The notes under the pieces were generated by a model. The model worked only from the letters and a program-made list of their open reading frames with translations. It was not told the origin of the DNA and did no database searches. A DNA stretch of 24,233 bases from a virus. Position numbers and translations under genes: made by a program. The stretch's first letter is position 1, and the number at the start of each line of letters is the position of its first letter. The stretch lies in the IMG/VR virus record IMGVR_UViG_3300034101_000454, positions 1 through 24,233 of that record. One strand, 5' to 3'. Positions 14,696 through 22,934 of the stretch are shown here, piece after piece.

Positions 14696-16125
14696 CAGAT
14701 CACCATTTGCCGCAAGAGGACGTTGGAGGTGTTGAGCAGAATGTAGACGTAGTAAATCTCGGTTGATCCGTCCTTGTAGAGCACATCAAACGCCGTATCG
14801 CCCAAGATGGCCGCGCCTTGCGGGTAAAGCATGGTGCTCCATGGGAACATCTCAGCCCGCGCGATGTCGAACGCAAACCAGCGGCCCGTTGCTTCCTTCT
14901 GAACGTAAATCGTGCCGCCGTGCAGCGCATACTTGGTGCCGGTCGTGAACGTATCTGCTGCGGGCGAATACGTGACTGCCGCCCATGAGTTCGCCGCAAT
15001 GTCGTAACGGTCCAGCAGCGCACCTGCCGCGCCACGGAAAGAGTAAAGGAAGCGCCCGTTCTGGATTGCGCTTTCGTTGGTCCAGTCCGTCTCGGTTGCC
15101 GAGTGAACCCAATGCCCCGACATGCCGGTTGTCGGCGCACCGCCGCGAGCAACACCCGGCGAGAGTGTTGACCATGTGTTCGCCGTGATGTCGTAGCGAT
15201 ACATCGTGACCGCGTTGTTGCCCATGTAATAGAGGAAGTTGTCGTTCCCCTCGATGACATAGGTTGATGTTGAGTCCGGCGTGGTTGTCCAAGTCGCGAC
15301 GGTCAGCGTGTCAGCCGTGTTTGCCGTGATGGTGCGGATTTGGCCCGCGCCCGTGCCGCCCGTGATACGAACCTGGCTGTTAATCCACGATGATGCGGTC
15401 CACGTCTTGCCTGTCTGGACGATGGTTGTGGAGGTTCCAGATGTCGCCGTGCCAGTCGCGAACGTCTTGAAGTCGCCGTCAACGATGGACGGGGTGGCGA
15501 TAAGCTTGCCGTCAGTCGCCAGCGATGCGGGCAGGCCGGTCTGAGAGAGCGTTGTCCAAGTGTTCGTAGCGTAGTCATAGACGCGGAACGAAGCCGCCGC
15601 GAGCGTGCCTGCGCCAACGATATAATAGCGCGGGGTGAGCAGGCGATAGACCGTCGAGGCGCTGAAGGCAGTGCCTTGCGTGGCAACCGTGATGACCGAG
15701 CTTGCGCCTGTGGTGTTTCTGACAATATCCAGAACCAAGCCGTTGTTCGGTCCGGACAGGATATGCACCTTGTATCCGCGAAGGTCGCGCTGAAAATTCT
15801 GGTTGGTCGTGATGGTCGAGGTCGTGCCTGCCGTCGCTGTCAGCGAACCCGCGCCAACGGTCGAGCCGGTTGACCACGCGCCCGCAGTCCCGCTTGCACC
15901 CGCGCCGAATGTTCCAGCAAGGCCAACGGCAGGAAGGTTCACCCAGCCATCTTCAGCCGGGTTATACATGATTGCTTCCGAGTTCGACCGCACGAACATC
16001 TGTTGCTGCCGGAAGTGCCGCGATGACACAATGAACGAGCCAGCCTGCGTGCTGTTGGGTGCAGGGGCCATGAACTCCCAACGCTTTACGTCGAGAATTT
16101 TGCGGTTTCCGTTGGTTGTTGGCAT
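14695..16125 (-). CDS. kelch-like virion protein with a duplicated inserted domain
   Basis: This 476-residue protein has recurring kelch-type blade ends: YNPAEDGWVNLP (54-65), YDYATNTWTTL (183-193), YDITANTWSTL (311-321) and YDIAANSWAAV further on. Together they imply a beta-propeller. Two copies of an inserted Thr/Ser-rich domain interrupt the blades, at about 95-163 (from LTATAGTTSTITTN to STVYRLL) and 224-292 (from TGTATSGTSTTIVQ to STYVIEG). The second contains INSQVRITGGTGAGQIRTI, matched by KVHILSGPNNGLVLDI in the first. It is coupled upstream by TAATG and downstream by TGATG. Similar proteins are listed as virion structural proteins in other phages; carbohydrate or surface binding is plausible but unproven. 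Confidence 0.75.
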   Translation of the reverse strand: MPTTNGNRKILDVKRWEFMAPAPNSTQAGSFIVSSRHFRQQQMFVRSNSEAIMYNPAEDGWVNLPAVGLAGTFGAGASGTAGAWSTGSTVGAGSLTATAGTTSTITTNQNFQRDLRGYKVHILSGPNNGLVLDIVRNTTGASSVITVATQGTAFSASTVYRLLTPRYYIVGAGTLAAASFRVYDYATNTWTTLSQTGLPASLATDGKLIATPSIVDGDFKTFATGTATSGTSTTIVQTGKTWTASSWINSQVRITGGTGAGQIRTITANTADTLTVATWTTTPDSTSTYVIEGNDNFLYYMGNNAVTMYRYDITANTWSTLSPGVARGGAPTTGMSGHWVHSATETDWTNESAIQNGRFLYSFRGAAGALLDRYDIAANSWAAVTYSPAADTFTTGTKYALHGGTIYVQKEATGRWFAFDIARAEMFPWSTMLYPQGAAILGDTAFDVLYKDGSTEIYYVYILLNTSNVLLRQMVI

Positions 16126-16589
16126 TATGTCACCGAGATGTTGCGGCGAAGGTTATCCGCCTGAAGGTGCATGAAGGCTGGAATTTGGTCGTTAGCTGAA
16201 AAGCCGCCGATCTGGCTTTGGTTCGTGAGCGTCGAAACCGTGGAAACCGTCGCAATCGTCTGCCCGCCCGCGATGCTGCCGACAGTCACTTGCAGGTTGC
16301 CAGCAGTCGCTTGGCGCGCTTCCATAATGGGGAAACCAGATGCGTTCGGCAGCGCATAACCGATGGTCTTGGTCAGCGATGCAATCGCGAAGCGCATGGC
16401 CTCAATGGCTTCGACCAGTTCGCCATACGCCTGAACAGGCAGCGGGTTCGTGGCGCTGGCGTCCTCATAGGAGCCGTCAACACCGAAACCGACTTTCGTG
16501 CGCGGGTAATTGACGCCGCCGATGTCGTCGGTCGCGAATACGTCCGTGCCGGTGCCTGTGTTGGCCAGCGCTGTTACATTGTCAGCCAT
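16125..16589 (-). CDS. putative virion protein (154 aa)
   Basis: The N-terminal half is polar (MADNVTALANTGTGTDVFAT) with the segment GGVNYPRTKVGFGVDGSY. Next is a helix, ELVEAIEAMRFAIASLTKTIG, and then a Thr/Gln/Ser-rich beta-prone tail. The alternation suggests a trimerising helix with beta ends, as in small fibre or head-decoration proteins. It overlaps its neighbours by single bases on both sides, placing it firmly in the surface-protein block between portal and scaffold. No specific function can be assigned. Confidence 0.7.
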   Translation of the reverse strand: MADNVTALANTGTGTDVFATDDIGGVNYPRTKVGFGVDGSYEDASATNPLPVQAYGELVEAIEAMRFAIASLTKTIGYALPNASGFPIMEARQATAGNLQVTVGSIAGGQTIATVSTVSTLTNQSQIGGFSANDQIPAFMHLQADNLRRNISVT

Positions 16590-17035
16590 CAGTCGCAGTC
16601 CACATCAAGCACGCCGATGGCGAAAGTCTGCGTGGCATTCGAGGACGTGGTAACGCTGATCGAGGCAGTCAACGCGCCCTTGAACAGCAGGTTGCCAGCG
16701 CCCGAAGATGCCGTGCCGATGCCGAAATGGGTAATCGTCGCCGAGCCAGCCGTGCAAGGGCCGAACACAACCGCCGCCGCGTTGGATGCGTTGTTTCCAG
16801 ACACCGTCCAGCCGGAGCCGGAGCGGGCAACAGCCTGCCGAGCGTATCCGGTGTAGGAAACCTCGGACGTGTTCTGTGCGCCGGCTTCGCCAGGATCTGC
16901 CGTGTGCAGTGACACATGCAGCGAACCTGCCGTAGTCGAGCCACGCAGGCCGGTCGCATCACCTACGTTGGCAATGTCGGCATTCTGGAAAATGTGCTGA
17001 AGGATGCTGGTTTCAAAGGCATTTGAGGCTGACAC
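16589..17035 (-). CDS. Gp80-like phage appendage/structural protein (148 aa)
   Basis: The protein matches, from memory, a widespread family of about 130-150 residues seen in many prophages. It has the opening SASNAFETSILQHIFQNADI, the central GSLHVSLHTADPGEAGAQNT and SYTGYARQAVARS, and a beta-rich end (HFGIGTASSGAGNLLFKGAL). Family members are described as tail-fibre-like or structural; a precise role is not established. The start is GTG 17035 with a good AGGAG nine bases upstream. It lies between the 124-residue gene and the 154-residue gene in a continuous operon. Confidence 0.8.
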   Translation of the reverse strand: MSASNAFETSILQHIFQNADIANVGDATGLRGSTTAGSLHVSLHTADPGEAGAQNTSEVSYTGYARQAVARSGSGWTVSGNNASNAAAVVFGPCTAGSATITHFGIGTASSGAGNLLFKGALTASISVTTSSNATQTFAIGVLDVDCD

Positions 17036-17050
17036 GTTGGTCTCCTGTTG

Positions 17051-17425
17051 TTAGTCGAGGGTTGCGGCGAGACGAAACAGGTCATCCACCTGTTCAGATG
17101 TCGCGGCTCCACCCGCGATAAGCATTGCAAATACGGGATCAGTCCGGTGGAACGTGTCGGAACCGATGATTTTCAATTCTGCATCCGTGCGCACGTTGGC
17201 TGGGATTTGAGCGACTGCCGTTTCCACAAATGCCGGAATGACACCGCGCGCCAGATAGGCTTTGGCTTCGGCAGCAGTGACGATGCCGACCTTGACAGCG
17301 GCGCGCATGAATTGGGTTTCTGTGACGCGCTCAGGGACAGGATCAGGCGGCTTTGGCTGTTCGACGCGCTGGCGGATTTCGAGAACATTGCCGGCAGCGT
17401 CCAGAATTCGCTCTTGATACGTCAT
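17051..17425 (-). CDS. small conserved phage protein (124 aa)
   Basis: The N-terminus (MTYQERILDAAGNVLEIRQR) is followed by a Pro-rich linker (PKPPDPVPERVTETQ). A helical domain then includes FMRAAVKVGIVTAAEAKAYL and VETAVAQIPANV, and the protein ends HRTDPVFAMLIAGG and EQVDDLFRLAATLD. This arrangement resembles small phage proteins of unknown function encoded beside fibre-like genes, which end with a similar hydrophobic-then-LDDLF motif. ATG 17425 overlaps the preceding stop as ATGA. An assembly-factor role for the neighbouring appendage proteins is only a suggestion. Confidence 0.75.
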   Translation of the reverse strand: MTYQERILDAAGNVLEIRQRVEQPKPPDPVPERVTETQFMRAAVKVGIVTAAEAKAYLARGVIPAFVETAVAQIPANVRTDAELKIIGSDTFHRTDPVFAMLIAGGAATSEQVDDLFRLAATLD

Positions 17426-18372
17426 GGGCGCGTAACCTCAATTGCGGCCCAATCCGCCCAATAGCGCCGCGCTGTTGTTCCAGCGCTTTTGACTATGGTG
17501 AACGGGTTTTGATTGGTGCCTGTCGGCAGGTTGGTGTGCGTCGCGACCAACGTGCCATCGACGTAATATTTCGCATCAGTCGTGCCGTTGATGACAATTT
17601 CCAGCACAACCCACGTTGCGGCGGTTGGCGTCGTCAGGGTCGTTGTATCCTGCGTTCCTGCCGCTCGCGTGACCGCCTCGAATGCGACCGCCGAACCTGT
17701 CCACCGCAGCACGAAACCGGCCATCTGGCTTGTCGGGACGCCGTAGGTGGCGCAGTGACCGAAGAAGGTTGAGTATGTCTCAGTGCCATTTGGCAGGGCG
17801 TCAGGCCATTGCACACGGGCCTTGTATTTGATTGTTCCGCTTGCGACTGGTGACCATTTAGTTTCGCAGACCATGCCCGCTGTTGCATTGTTGGTCGTGC
17901 CGGTCGAACATTCAAAAATGCCTATGTTGGAACCTGACGAAAAGCTTGCTACGCCACCATCAAACGCAGTTTGCCCGAAGCCAACTTCTCTGTTTTCGTT
18001 CGTAAATCTGTTCAGCAGAAAGTCACTGAACAGCAGTTGAGTTGCCGGTGACGACAGCCCCGACGGATAAACGCTGCCCGCAAAGTTGGACGGGATTGGC
18101 ACGCTCAACGTCGCGCCGCTCATGCTCAGGTTCGTGCCGAGCGTAATCGCAGCCACGTCGCCCGTAGCGCCACGTCCTAGCAGTTGGCTGGCAGACAGAG
18201 CTACATCCGTCACCGCGCCACCAGTCGCCGCCGCACGGGCGACAACGCTATTCGCAGCCGCCGTCAGGGTGTGTTCGGCATTCCAGTGGCTTGGCAGGAC
18301 ATGACCAGCCGTTACCGATGCCGGGTCGTCCGATATTGCGCTGTTGAACCCATGCTTGAGTGAGACGGTCAC
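17422..18372 (-). CDS. virion appendage protein with jelly-roll-like C-terminal domain
   Basis: This 316-residue protein starts at GTG 18372, overlapping the portal stop as GTGA. The N-terminus (SLKHGFNSAISDDPASVTAG, then LPSHWNAEHTL) is a common opening of phage fibre-like proteins. Residues about 40-95 are Ala/Thr/Gly-rich. The C-terminal part, from about 110, looks like a concanavalin/LamG-type beta sandwich: WVVLEIVINGTTDAKYYVDG, TNLPTGTNQNPFTIVKSAG, and a Trp-rich end. Such domains often bind sugars. Its place directly after the portal, away from the tail fibre, suggests a capsid or collar appendage; this is inference. Confidence 0.7.
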   Translation of the reverse strand: MTVSLKHGFNSAISDDPASVTAGHVLPSHWNAEHTLTAAANSVVARAAATGGAVTDVALSASQLLGRGATGDVAAITLGTNLSMSGATLSVPIPSNFAGSVYPSGLSSPATQLLFSDFLLNRFTNENREVGFGQTAFDGGVASFSSGSNIGIFECSTGTTNNATAGMVCETKWSPVASGTIKYKARVQWPDALPNGTETYSTFFGHCATYGVPTSQMAGFVLRWTGSAVAFEAVTRAAGTQDTTTLTTPTAATWVVLEIVINGTTDAKYYVDGTLVATHTNLPTGTNQNPFTIVKSAGTTARRYWADWAAIEVTRP

Positions 18373-20702
18373 TGAATCGTCTCCACGCCGATGATGTCAC
18401 CCGATGCAGGATCACGCACGACACGCCTTGCGGAACCGCCGTCAACCTCAACGCCCACGATGTCGCCAGTCACCGGGTCACGGACAATGCGACGGGGTGC
18501 GCTATCGCGTGCGCCGATGCCCTCAATTTGGCTCGTCAGCATCTGGATTGCTTCGATGACCTGTTGCACGCCACTTTCGGCCTGTTCGACACCGCTCGAC
18601 ATCACTGCAAGTTCACGCTGCTGTGCGAGTTCAAGTAATTTAAGCTCACGGGCCTGCGCCATCTCTTCGCGCTTGAGATTGGCCTTTTGCTCTTCCTTGA
18701 TGGCATCAGCTTCAAGTTGCTCACGGCGTGCGATGGCGTCCTTTTCCATTTCAGCCGCCTTCACGCGAAGGTCAGCCTCCATCTGGGCGCGTTCCTTGTT
18801 CGTCTGCACTTCCATGTCGGCCTGTTTCACCTGCATTGCGATTTGAGCCTTCATCTGCTCAACCTGCATCGCCGCGTTGGCTTTAATCATCTCAGGGTCT
18901 GGCTTGTTGCGGGCCATTTCCAGACGTTGCGCAATTTCTTGCGGGTCCGGATTAGTCACGAACCGGTCAGGCGTCTTGATGCCAGCCGCGCGGACAAGCT
19001 CTTCAAATGAGTTATAGACGTTCTCAGGCTTGACGAATGGATTGTCAGGGCCAAGCGCGGCAACAATCCGCTCCTGAAGCCCGATAATCATCTGCATCAT
19101 CATCATGTCACGTTCGCGAGTGCCGGCACCCAGACCGACATTGATCGAGGCGTCCATTTCAGCGTTCCAGTGACGCGGGTCGAACTCCACCCACTCGCCA
19201 CGCAGCTTGACCGTGCGGGGCTTATCCTGGTGGCGAATGACCAGCCTTAGAAGCCCCTGAAACATGGCCCTGAGACCGTCCGCGATCGTGCGAACCATCA
19301 TTTCGGTTTGGGCCACACCGCCCTGCTCGATCATCGCAGAGGCTTTAGCCGTCATGTTCTGCAAAGCATCTGGCGCAAGGCCATTCGATGCGTCATTGAT
19401 GCCGGTTCTGTCAGCCGCTTCGGCGTCCAGATATTCCAGCATCGAGAAGCTTTCTTTCGCGACGAATGGGACAATCTGATACTGAACCGCATCACGGACA
19501 TTGAAGCCCTGCTTGATGCGGATGGGCAGGCCGAACTCTGGATTAAGCACCGCCTCGGGGTTGGATACCGCGCCCTCTTGAATGGCCGGCTGTAGGTTGT
19601 TCTGCCAGTAAAGGTTATCAAGCGTGTTCCGTAGCAGTACCGTCTTGATGCGCTGAAGCTCGATCAGGTCATCCGAGATTGCCACGCCTTCCCATTGATG
19701 GGGCTGGCGTTCGCAGACAATCGACGCGAATGGCACCTCGTCGCATTCGTCGTTTTCAAGTTCGTTCTCGGCTGAAATTGAACCGGCATAGACAATGCGC
19801 CGCAGTTCAGCGATGCCGTCATCATCCTGATCAATCCGAACATACAGTTCGTAGTAGTCGATCTCCTGCGTGGTCCAGTGCAGGTCGTCACCGTCGCGGC
19901 CTTCGATGACATCGCGCCGTTCAAGCCGTTCGAACTCCTCCGCGCTTTCATCGCCTTCGGAAATAGGCAGTTCACGGATGCGCTTTGCATCGTAGCCCAT
20001 TGCGACCAGATCAGTGCGGCGCATCTTGGTCTTGACGCCGACGATGGGGCTATCTTCAAGCGTCACTGCGTCGGAGTGGATCAGGAACTCTTCAGGCGGG
20101 CGAGCGGCAACGCGAATGTTCTTCTTGGTGGACTTGCGGCGGATTTTGACATCGTGAACCGTAATCGGCACTTGGCCTTGCGGCCCGTCAATCATCTCTT
20201 GCCGTGCGCTGTGTTCCAGCACCTCAACGTCATCAGGCTCGACAAGCTGGGCAAAGGCCATTTCGTCAAGGCCGCTGTGCTCGCTCGTCTTAATCTCAAT
20301 CTTGGTGTCAACGTACCAGTGCAGGATGCCGTTGCGCAGCTTCAGCGCATCCATCACCGCGTCATGAATGGCCTGACGAACGCCGCATTCGTCCATGATA
20401 ACCAGGTTGACGTAATCGCTGGCCTGCTGGGCTGTCTGTTCGTCGTTCTGGCCAACCGGCTGGTACTCAACGACTTTATCGCCGCCGAGGATAACCCGCG
20501 TGATGGCAGGCAATACCTTCTTGATTGCAGCGCGCAGGTCACGGGTGACAACAGACGAACGGTTCTTCTGGAATGGGACCGCTTCTGGGTCGCCATCATA
20601 GAACGCCATTGCCTTGAGCCGGTCCTGTGACCGCTCGTCCCGGTAATCCTCGCAATCACGCACGAGCGCACGCACACGGCTGGGAATGTCCTTTTCAGCC
20701 AT
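18369..20702 (-). CDS. portal protein (P22-type family)
   Basis: This 777-residue protein forms the ring through which DNA enters and leaves the head. The N-terminal region (MAFYDGDP, then NRSSVVTRDLRAAIKKVLPA) and the stretch LRNGILHWYVDTKIEI are typical of large P22-type portals. The central clip/wing region includes QPHQWEGVAISDDLIELQ and LRNTLDNLYWQNNLQP. From about residue 595 to 725 a long Glu/Lys/Gln-rich coiled coil forms the barrel. The last 43 residues carry two copies of a 16-residue motif. ATG 20702 lies three bases after the terminase stop. The family and size are convincing; the unusual tail is discussed separately. Confidence 0.9.
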   Translation of the reverse strand: MAEKDIPSRVRALVRDCEDYRDERSQDRLKAMAFYDGDPEAVPFQKNRSSVVTRDLRAAIKKVLPAITRVILGGDKVVEYQPVGQNDEQTAQQASDYVNLVIMDECGVRQAIHDAVMDALKLRNGILHWYVDTKIEIKTSEHSGLDEMAFAQLVEPDDVEVLEHSARQEMIDGPQGQVPITVHDVKIRRKSTKKNIRVAARPPEEFLIHSDAVTLEDSPIVGVKTKMRRTDLVAMGYDAKRIRELPISEGDESAEEFERLERRDVIEGRDGDDLHWTTQEIDYYELYVRIDQDDDGIAELRRIVYAGSISAENELENDECDEVPFASIVCERQPHQWEGVAISDDLIELQRIKTVLLRNTLDNLYWQNNLQPAIQEGAVSNPEAVLNPEFGLPIRIKQGFNVRDAVQYQIVPFVAKESFSMLEYLDAEAADRTGINDASNGLAPDALQNMTAKASAMIEQGGVAQTEMMVRTIADGLRAMFQGLLRLVIRHQDKPRTVKLRGEWVEFDPRHWNAEMDASINVGLGAGTRERDMMMMQMIIGLQERIVAALGPDNPFVKPENVYNSFEELVRAAGIKTPDRFVTNPDPQEIAQRLEMARNKPDPEMIKANAAMQVEQMKAQIAMQVKQADMEVQTNKERAQMEADLRVKAAEMEKDAIARREQLEADAIKEEQKANLKREEMAQARELKLLELAQQRELAVMSSGVEQAESGVQQVIEAIQMLTSQIEGIGARDSAPRRIVRDPVTGDIVGVEVDGGSARRVVRDPASGDIIGVETIQ
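18381..18494. repeat. two 48-bp imperfect repeats at the portal gene 3' end
   Basis: Residues 737-752 (RRIVRDPVTGDIVGVE) and 759-774 (RRVVRDPASGDIIGVE) are a tandem duplication with a 22-residue period. They are encoded at 18447-18494 and 18381-18428. Twelve of sixteen residues are identical and the changes are conservative. Confidence 0.85.
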
Positions 20703-20705
20703 GGG

Positions 20706-22010
20706 TTAAATCACCTTCCGTGCCGTGAATTTCCAAGCCTTGGAGGCTGGCTCTTCGTCAAAGCCCATCACGCCCGTTCGCATTGCATCAGCCCCATGTG
20801 AGGCCCAATCATGCAGCGGGCGCGTCTTGAGCACCTGGTTCTTGTCATCGTATTCGGCGCGATACATTCGCAGGCAATCAATGCCGCGTTCGCACTTGTC
20901 CTTATCGAACCACATGCGGTTAAAGCGCATCCGAATAGCGTTGATGCCATCCTCAACCGGCGCACGAGGCACCACACGGCAGACAAGCCCGCGTCCCTCA
21001 AGATACGACAGCCGGCTCTTGCCAGTCTGTAGTTCACGCGCTTCGGCATCGTGCGGCAACAGGTTCAGATGCACCGCATACGGTAGCGCCTTGATCCAGT
21101 CGGCGTAGTGGTCGAGCGCTTGCCCGGTGTTTTCGTAATAGCCGATCCAGTGCCACTCCTTGCCGACAACCTGCCCGATCCAGATGGCAGTATGGTCAGC
21201 TAGGCCCAGATCCCATGCAGCGAACACGTCAGCCGCTTTATCGTAAGGCACGCGCCCGATGCGGCCATCGTTCTCAGCTTGTGAAATGTCCTTGGCGTAG
21301 AATGCGCCACGGGTTGCCGCCTCGAAGCTGCATTCATATTCTTGCTGATAAGCCTCAATCGTCATCGACCGTTGAGCATCCATCAACTCGTCGTGGTTGA
21401 TGATGTTCGTCTGGCTTGCCTTCAGCTTAGCGCTGAACCAATCGTCAGACTTCTCGGCCTGCTCATGGATGGCGTAAAACTCATTCCTGCCCTTTGGCGT
21501 GCCGATGAATGTTGCCCAGCCCTTACGGTCAGACAATGCCGGCCTGATAACCTCAGACCACGCACGCGGGTCGATGTCGCCAGCTTCGTCGATGATAGCG
21601 CCGTCCAGATACAGACCACGCAGCCGGTCGTAATTGTCGGCACCGTAGAGCCTGATGCGTGCGCCATTGTGCGGAAACGTCACGCTCAGTTCAGTCTCCG
21701 ACTTTTCAATGCCGGGAATGCTGGCCGTGTATTCCTTCAGATAGGACCAGGCCACGTCCTTGGCTTGGGTGTAAGTCGGCGCGATGTAGGCGAACCGAGG
21801 CTCCCTGCCCTTGTGAGCAATCGCCTTGACGATCAGATCCATGATGCAAGCGACAGTCTTGCCAGCCCTTCGATGGGCAACGACACATGACCAGCGCTTA
21901 TCGCGGTTCAGATAGGGCAGGAATTGGTCACGCGCGACGAACTTGAGTTCAACCGTCGTTGTTGGCAATTGTGCCGCCGATAGTTGCGCGGATGATGATG
22001 TCGCCACCAC
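20706..22010 (-). CDS. terminase large subunit (packaging ATPase and nuclease)
   Basis: This enzyme pumps DNA into the prohead and cuts it. The Walker A motif AHRRAGKT is at residues 45-52, Walker B with acidic pair GAIIDEAG at 137-144 (Asp141, Glu142), and the coupling motif IGTPKG at 169-174. The nuclease carries acidic residues Asp267 (AWDLG), Asp321 (LPHDAE) and Asp408 (ASHGADAMR). All motifs are intact and in order. The GTG start at 22010 overlaps the small-subunit gene by 62 bases. An alternative TTG at 21968, giving LPTTTVELKF at the N-terminus, would reduce the overlap and fits better with where homology-type sequence begins. The start is therefore uncertain. Confidence 0.95.
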   Translation of the reverse strand: MVATSSSAQLSAAQLPTTTVELKFVARDQFLPYLNRDKRWSCVVAHRRAGKTVACIMDLIVKAIAHKGREPRFAYIAPTYTQAKDVAWSYLKEYTASIPGIEKSETELSVTFPHNGARIRLYGADNYDRLRGLYLDGAIIDEAGDIDPRAWSEVIRPALSDRKGWATFIGTPKGRNEFYAIHEQAEKSDDWFSAKLKASQTNIINHDELMDAQRSMTIEAYQQEYECSFEAATRGAFYAKDISQAENDGRIGRVPYDKAADVFAAWDLGLADHTAIWIGQVVGKEWHWIGYYENTGQALDHYADWIKALPYAVHLNLLPHDAEARELQTGKSRLSYLEGRGLVCRVVPRAPVEDGINAIRMRFNRMWFDKDKCERGIDCLRMYRAEYDDKNQVLKTRPLHDWASHGADAMRTGVMGFDEEPASKAWKFTARKVI

Positions 22011-22356
22011 CCGGCCCGCTGTGCTCAGTCGTCACCTTGTCGCCGTAAACCTTTGGCTTACGCTTTCCGGCTGCCCACTTGAGAGCATCAATCCGAACGC
22101 GCGCAACAGCCGGGTCAATCGTTGGGTCCATTGCGGTGTCAACCACGCGGTCGGCGTAGATGTCGCCCTGAGCCTCTCGCGCGTGCGCGTATTGCTTTGC
22201 GAGGTCGTCATCTTCACGCAACCACTTGCTAAACGTGAACGACGATATACCCAACCAGGCGGATGCACTCGCCCACGTTCCACCGTCAGCGATGATCTGG
22301 ACGAACCGTTCTTTCTCGAACTGTGATTTCCTGTTTTCAGACGGCTCGTCGGTCAT
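21949..22356 (-). CDS. terminase small subunit
   Basis: This 135-residue DNA-recognition subunit of the packaging motor has an N-terminal helix-turn-helix at about 19-50 (FVQIIADGGTWASASAWLGI then FTFSKWLRED). A helical oligomerisation region follows with AREAQGDIYADRVVDTAMDP and RIDALKWAAGKRKPKVYGDK. The latter motif is common in phage and prophage small terminases. The start is ATG 22356 with AGGTG about six bases upstream; a GTG at 22380 would add eight residues lacking the family pattern. The gene lies between the 77-residue gene and the large subunit, which it overlaps. Confidence 0.85.
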   Translation of the reverse strand: MTDEPSENRKSQFEKERFVQIIADGGTWASASAWLGISSFTFSKWLREDDDLAKQYAHAREAQGDIYADRVVDTAMDPTIDPAVARVRIDALKWAAGKRKPKVYGDKVTTEHSGPGGGDIIIRATIGGTIANNDG

Positions 22357-22363
22357 GTCACAC

Positions 22364-22597
22364 CTAATGCCAACGAACACCTACGCCGTCCCGAGGCGCA
22401 AGGCACGCAGCGAACAGATCGGCTAATACGTCAGGCGGAACCTTGCGATCAACGTCGGCTTGGGCAATCTGGATAACGCGGTCGTCAGGCGTTTGAATTA
22501 TTCCCTCGTCAACCATAACGACGGCGATGCCCTTGCGAACCATGTGTGCACATACAGCGCGAGTTAGGGCATCCAGATCATACGGGCGCAGTTGCAT
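22364..22597 (-). CDS. 77-residue protein of unknown function
   Basis: The ATG at 22597 has GAGG eight bases upstream, and the stop lies seven bases before the terminase small-subunit start. The protein opens MQLRPYDLDALTRAVCAHMV, continues GIAVVMVDEGIIQTP, and ends ADLFAACLAPRDGVGVRW. It mixes helix and strand with two isolated Cys, and no recognised motif. Close spacing and good ribosome binding support expression with the terminase genes. No function is proposed. Confidence 0.65.
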   Translation of the reverse strand: MQLRPYDLDALTRAVCAHMVRKGIAVVMVDEGIIQTPDDRVIQIAQADVDRKVPPDVLADLFAACLAPRDGVGVRWH

Positions 22598-22604
22598 GTC
22601 AGCC

Positions 22605-22709
22605 TCAATAGCCCTTCTTGGGCTTCATCGCTGGCTTGGCCTTTGGCTTCATGCACTTGCCAGCCTTGGCGCAGGCTTTGGGGTTGGGGCAACCGGGGCA
22701 GGGCTTCAT
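22605..22709 (-). CDS. 34-residue Cys-rich, Lys-rich mini-protein
   Basis: The gene begins with ATG 22709 and ends with TGA at 22605, seven bases before the next ATG. The peptide starts MKPCPGCPNPKACAKAGKC, giving four Cys with spacing C-x2-C-x5-C-x5-C that could hold one zinc ion. It continues with Lys/Pro repeats (KPKAKPAMKPKKGY). No strong ribosome binding site is visible, although GAAAGTG lies upstream. Small CPGC peptides of this kind occur in other phages as I recall them. Nucleic-acid binding is plausible from the charge and Cys pattern, but not shown. Confidence 0.6.
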   Translation of the reverse strand: MKPCPGCPNPKACAKAGKCMKPKAKPAMKPKKGY

Positions 22710-22763
22710 GGCTTGTCACTTTCGCTTGTGTGTGCTTGTGTCATCGCCCTTTGGAGGTGATGA

Positions 22764-22934
22764 ATGAACGCCGTTGATAAAGCCCTTGAACAGTTGCGCA
22801 CTGCACTGGCAGCCGAGATAGAAGCCGCCGAACGCCGTGGCGCTGCGAATGCTGCCGCTGAACTAATGGCACGAATGCAAGCCGCTATCGGTGTGGAGCC
22901 TGCTAGGAAGCGCGGGCGGAAACCGAAGGGCTGA
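22764..22934 (+). CDS. 56-residue helical protein with AT-hook-like basic tail (plus strand)
   Basis: The plus-strand ATG at 22764 is preceded by an excellent GGAGGTGAT. The protein starts MNAVDKALEQLRTALAAEIE, continues as an Ala/Glu/Arg-rich helix to about residue 42, and ends with the basic tail KRGRKPKG. The tail resembles an AT-hook core (RGRP-type) and the C-terminal ends of small nucleoid-binding proteins. The stop TGA is part of a 19-bp sequence repeated 258 bases downstream. It is divergent from the terminase operon and only 54 bases from it, so a DNA-binding or regulatory role on the shared spacer is possible. No family is assigned. Confidence 0.65.
   Translation: MNAVDKALEQLRTALAAEIEAAERRGAANAAAELMARMQAAIGVEPARKRGRKPKG

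Noticed and set aside
19878-20630. Plus-strand 250-codon frame
   Set aside because: It lies wholly inside the portal gene on the opposite strand and has no recognisable features or upstream binding site.
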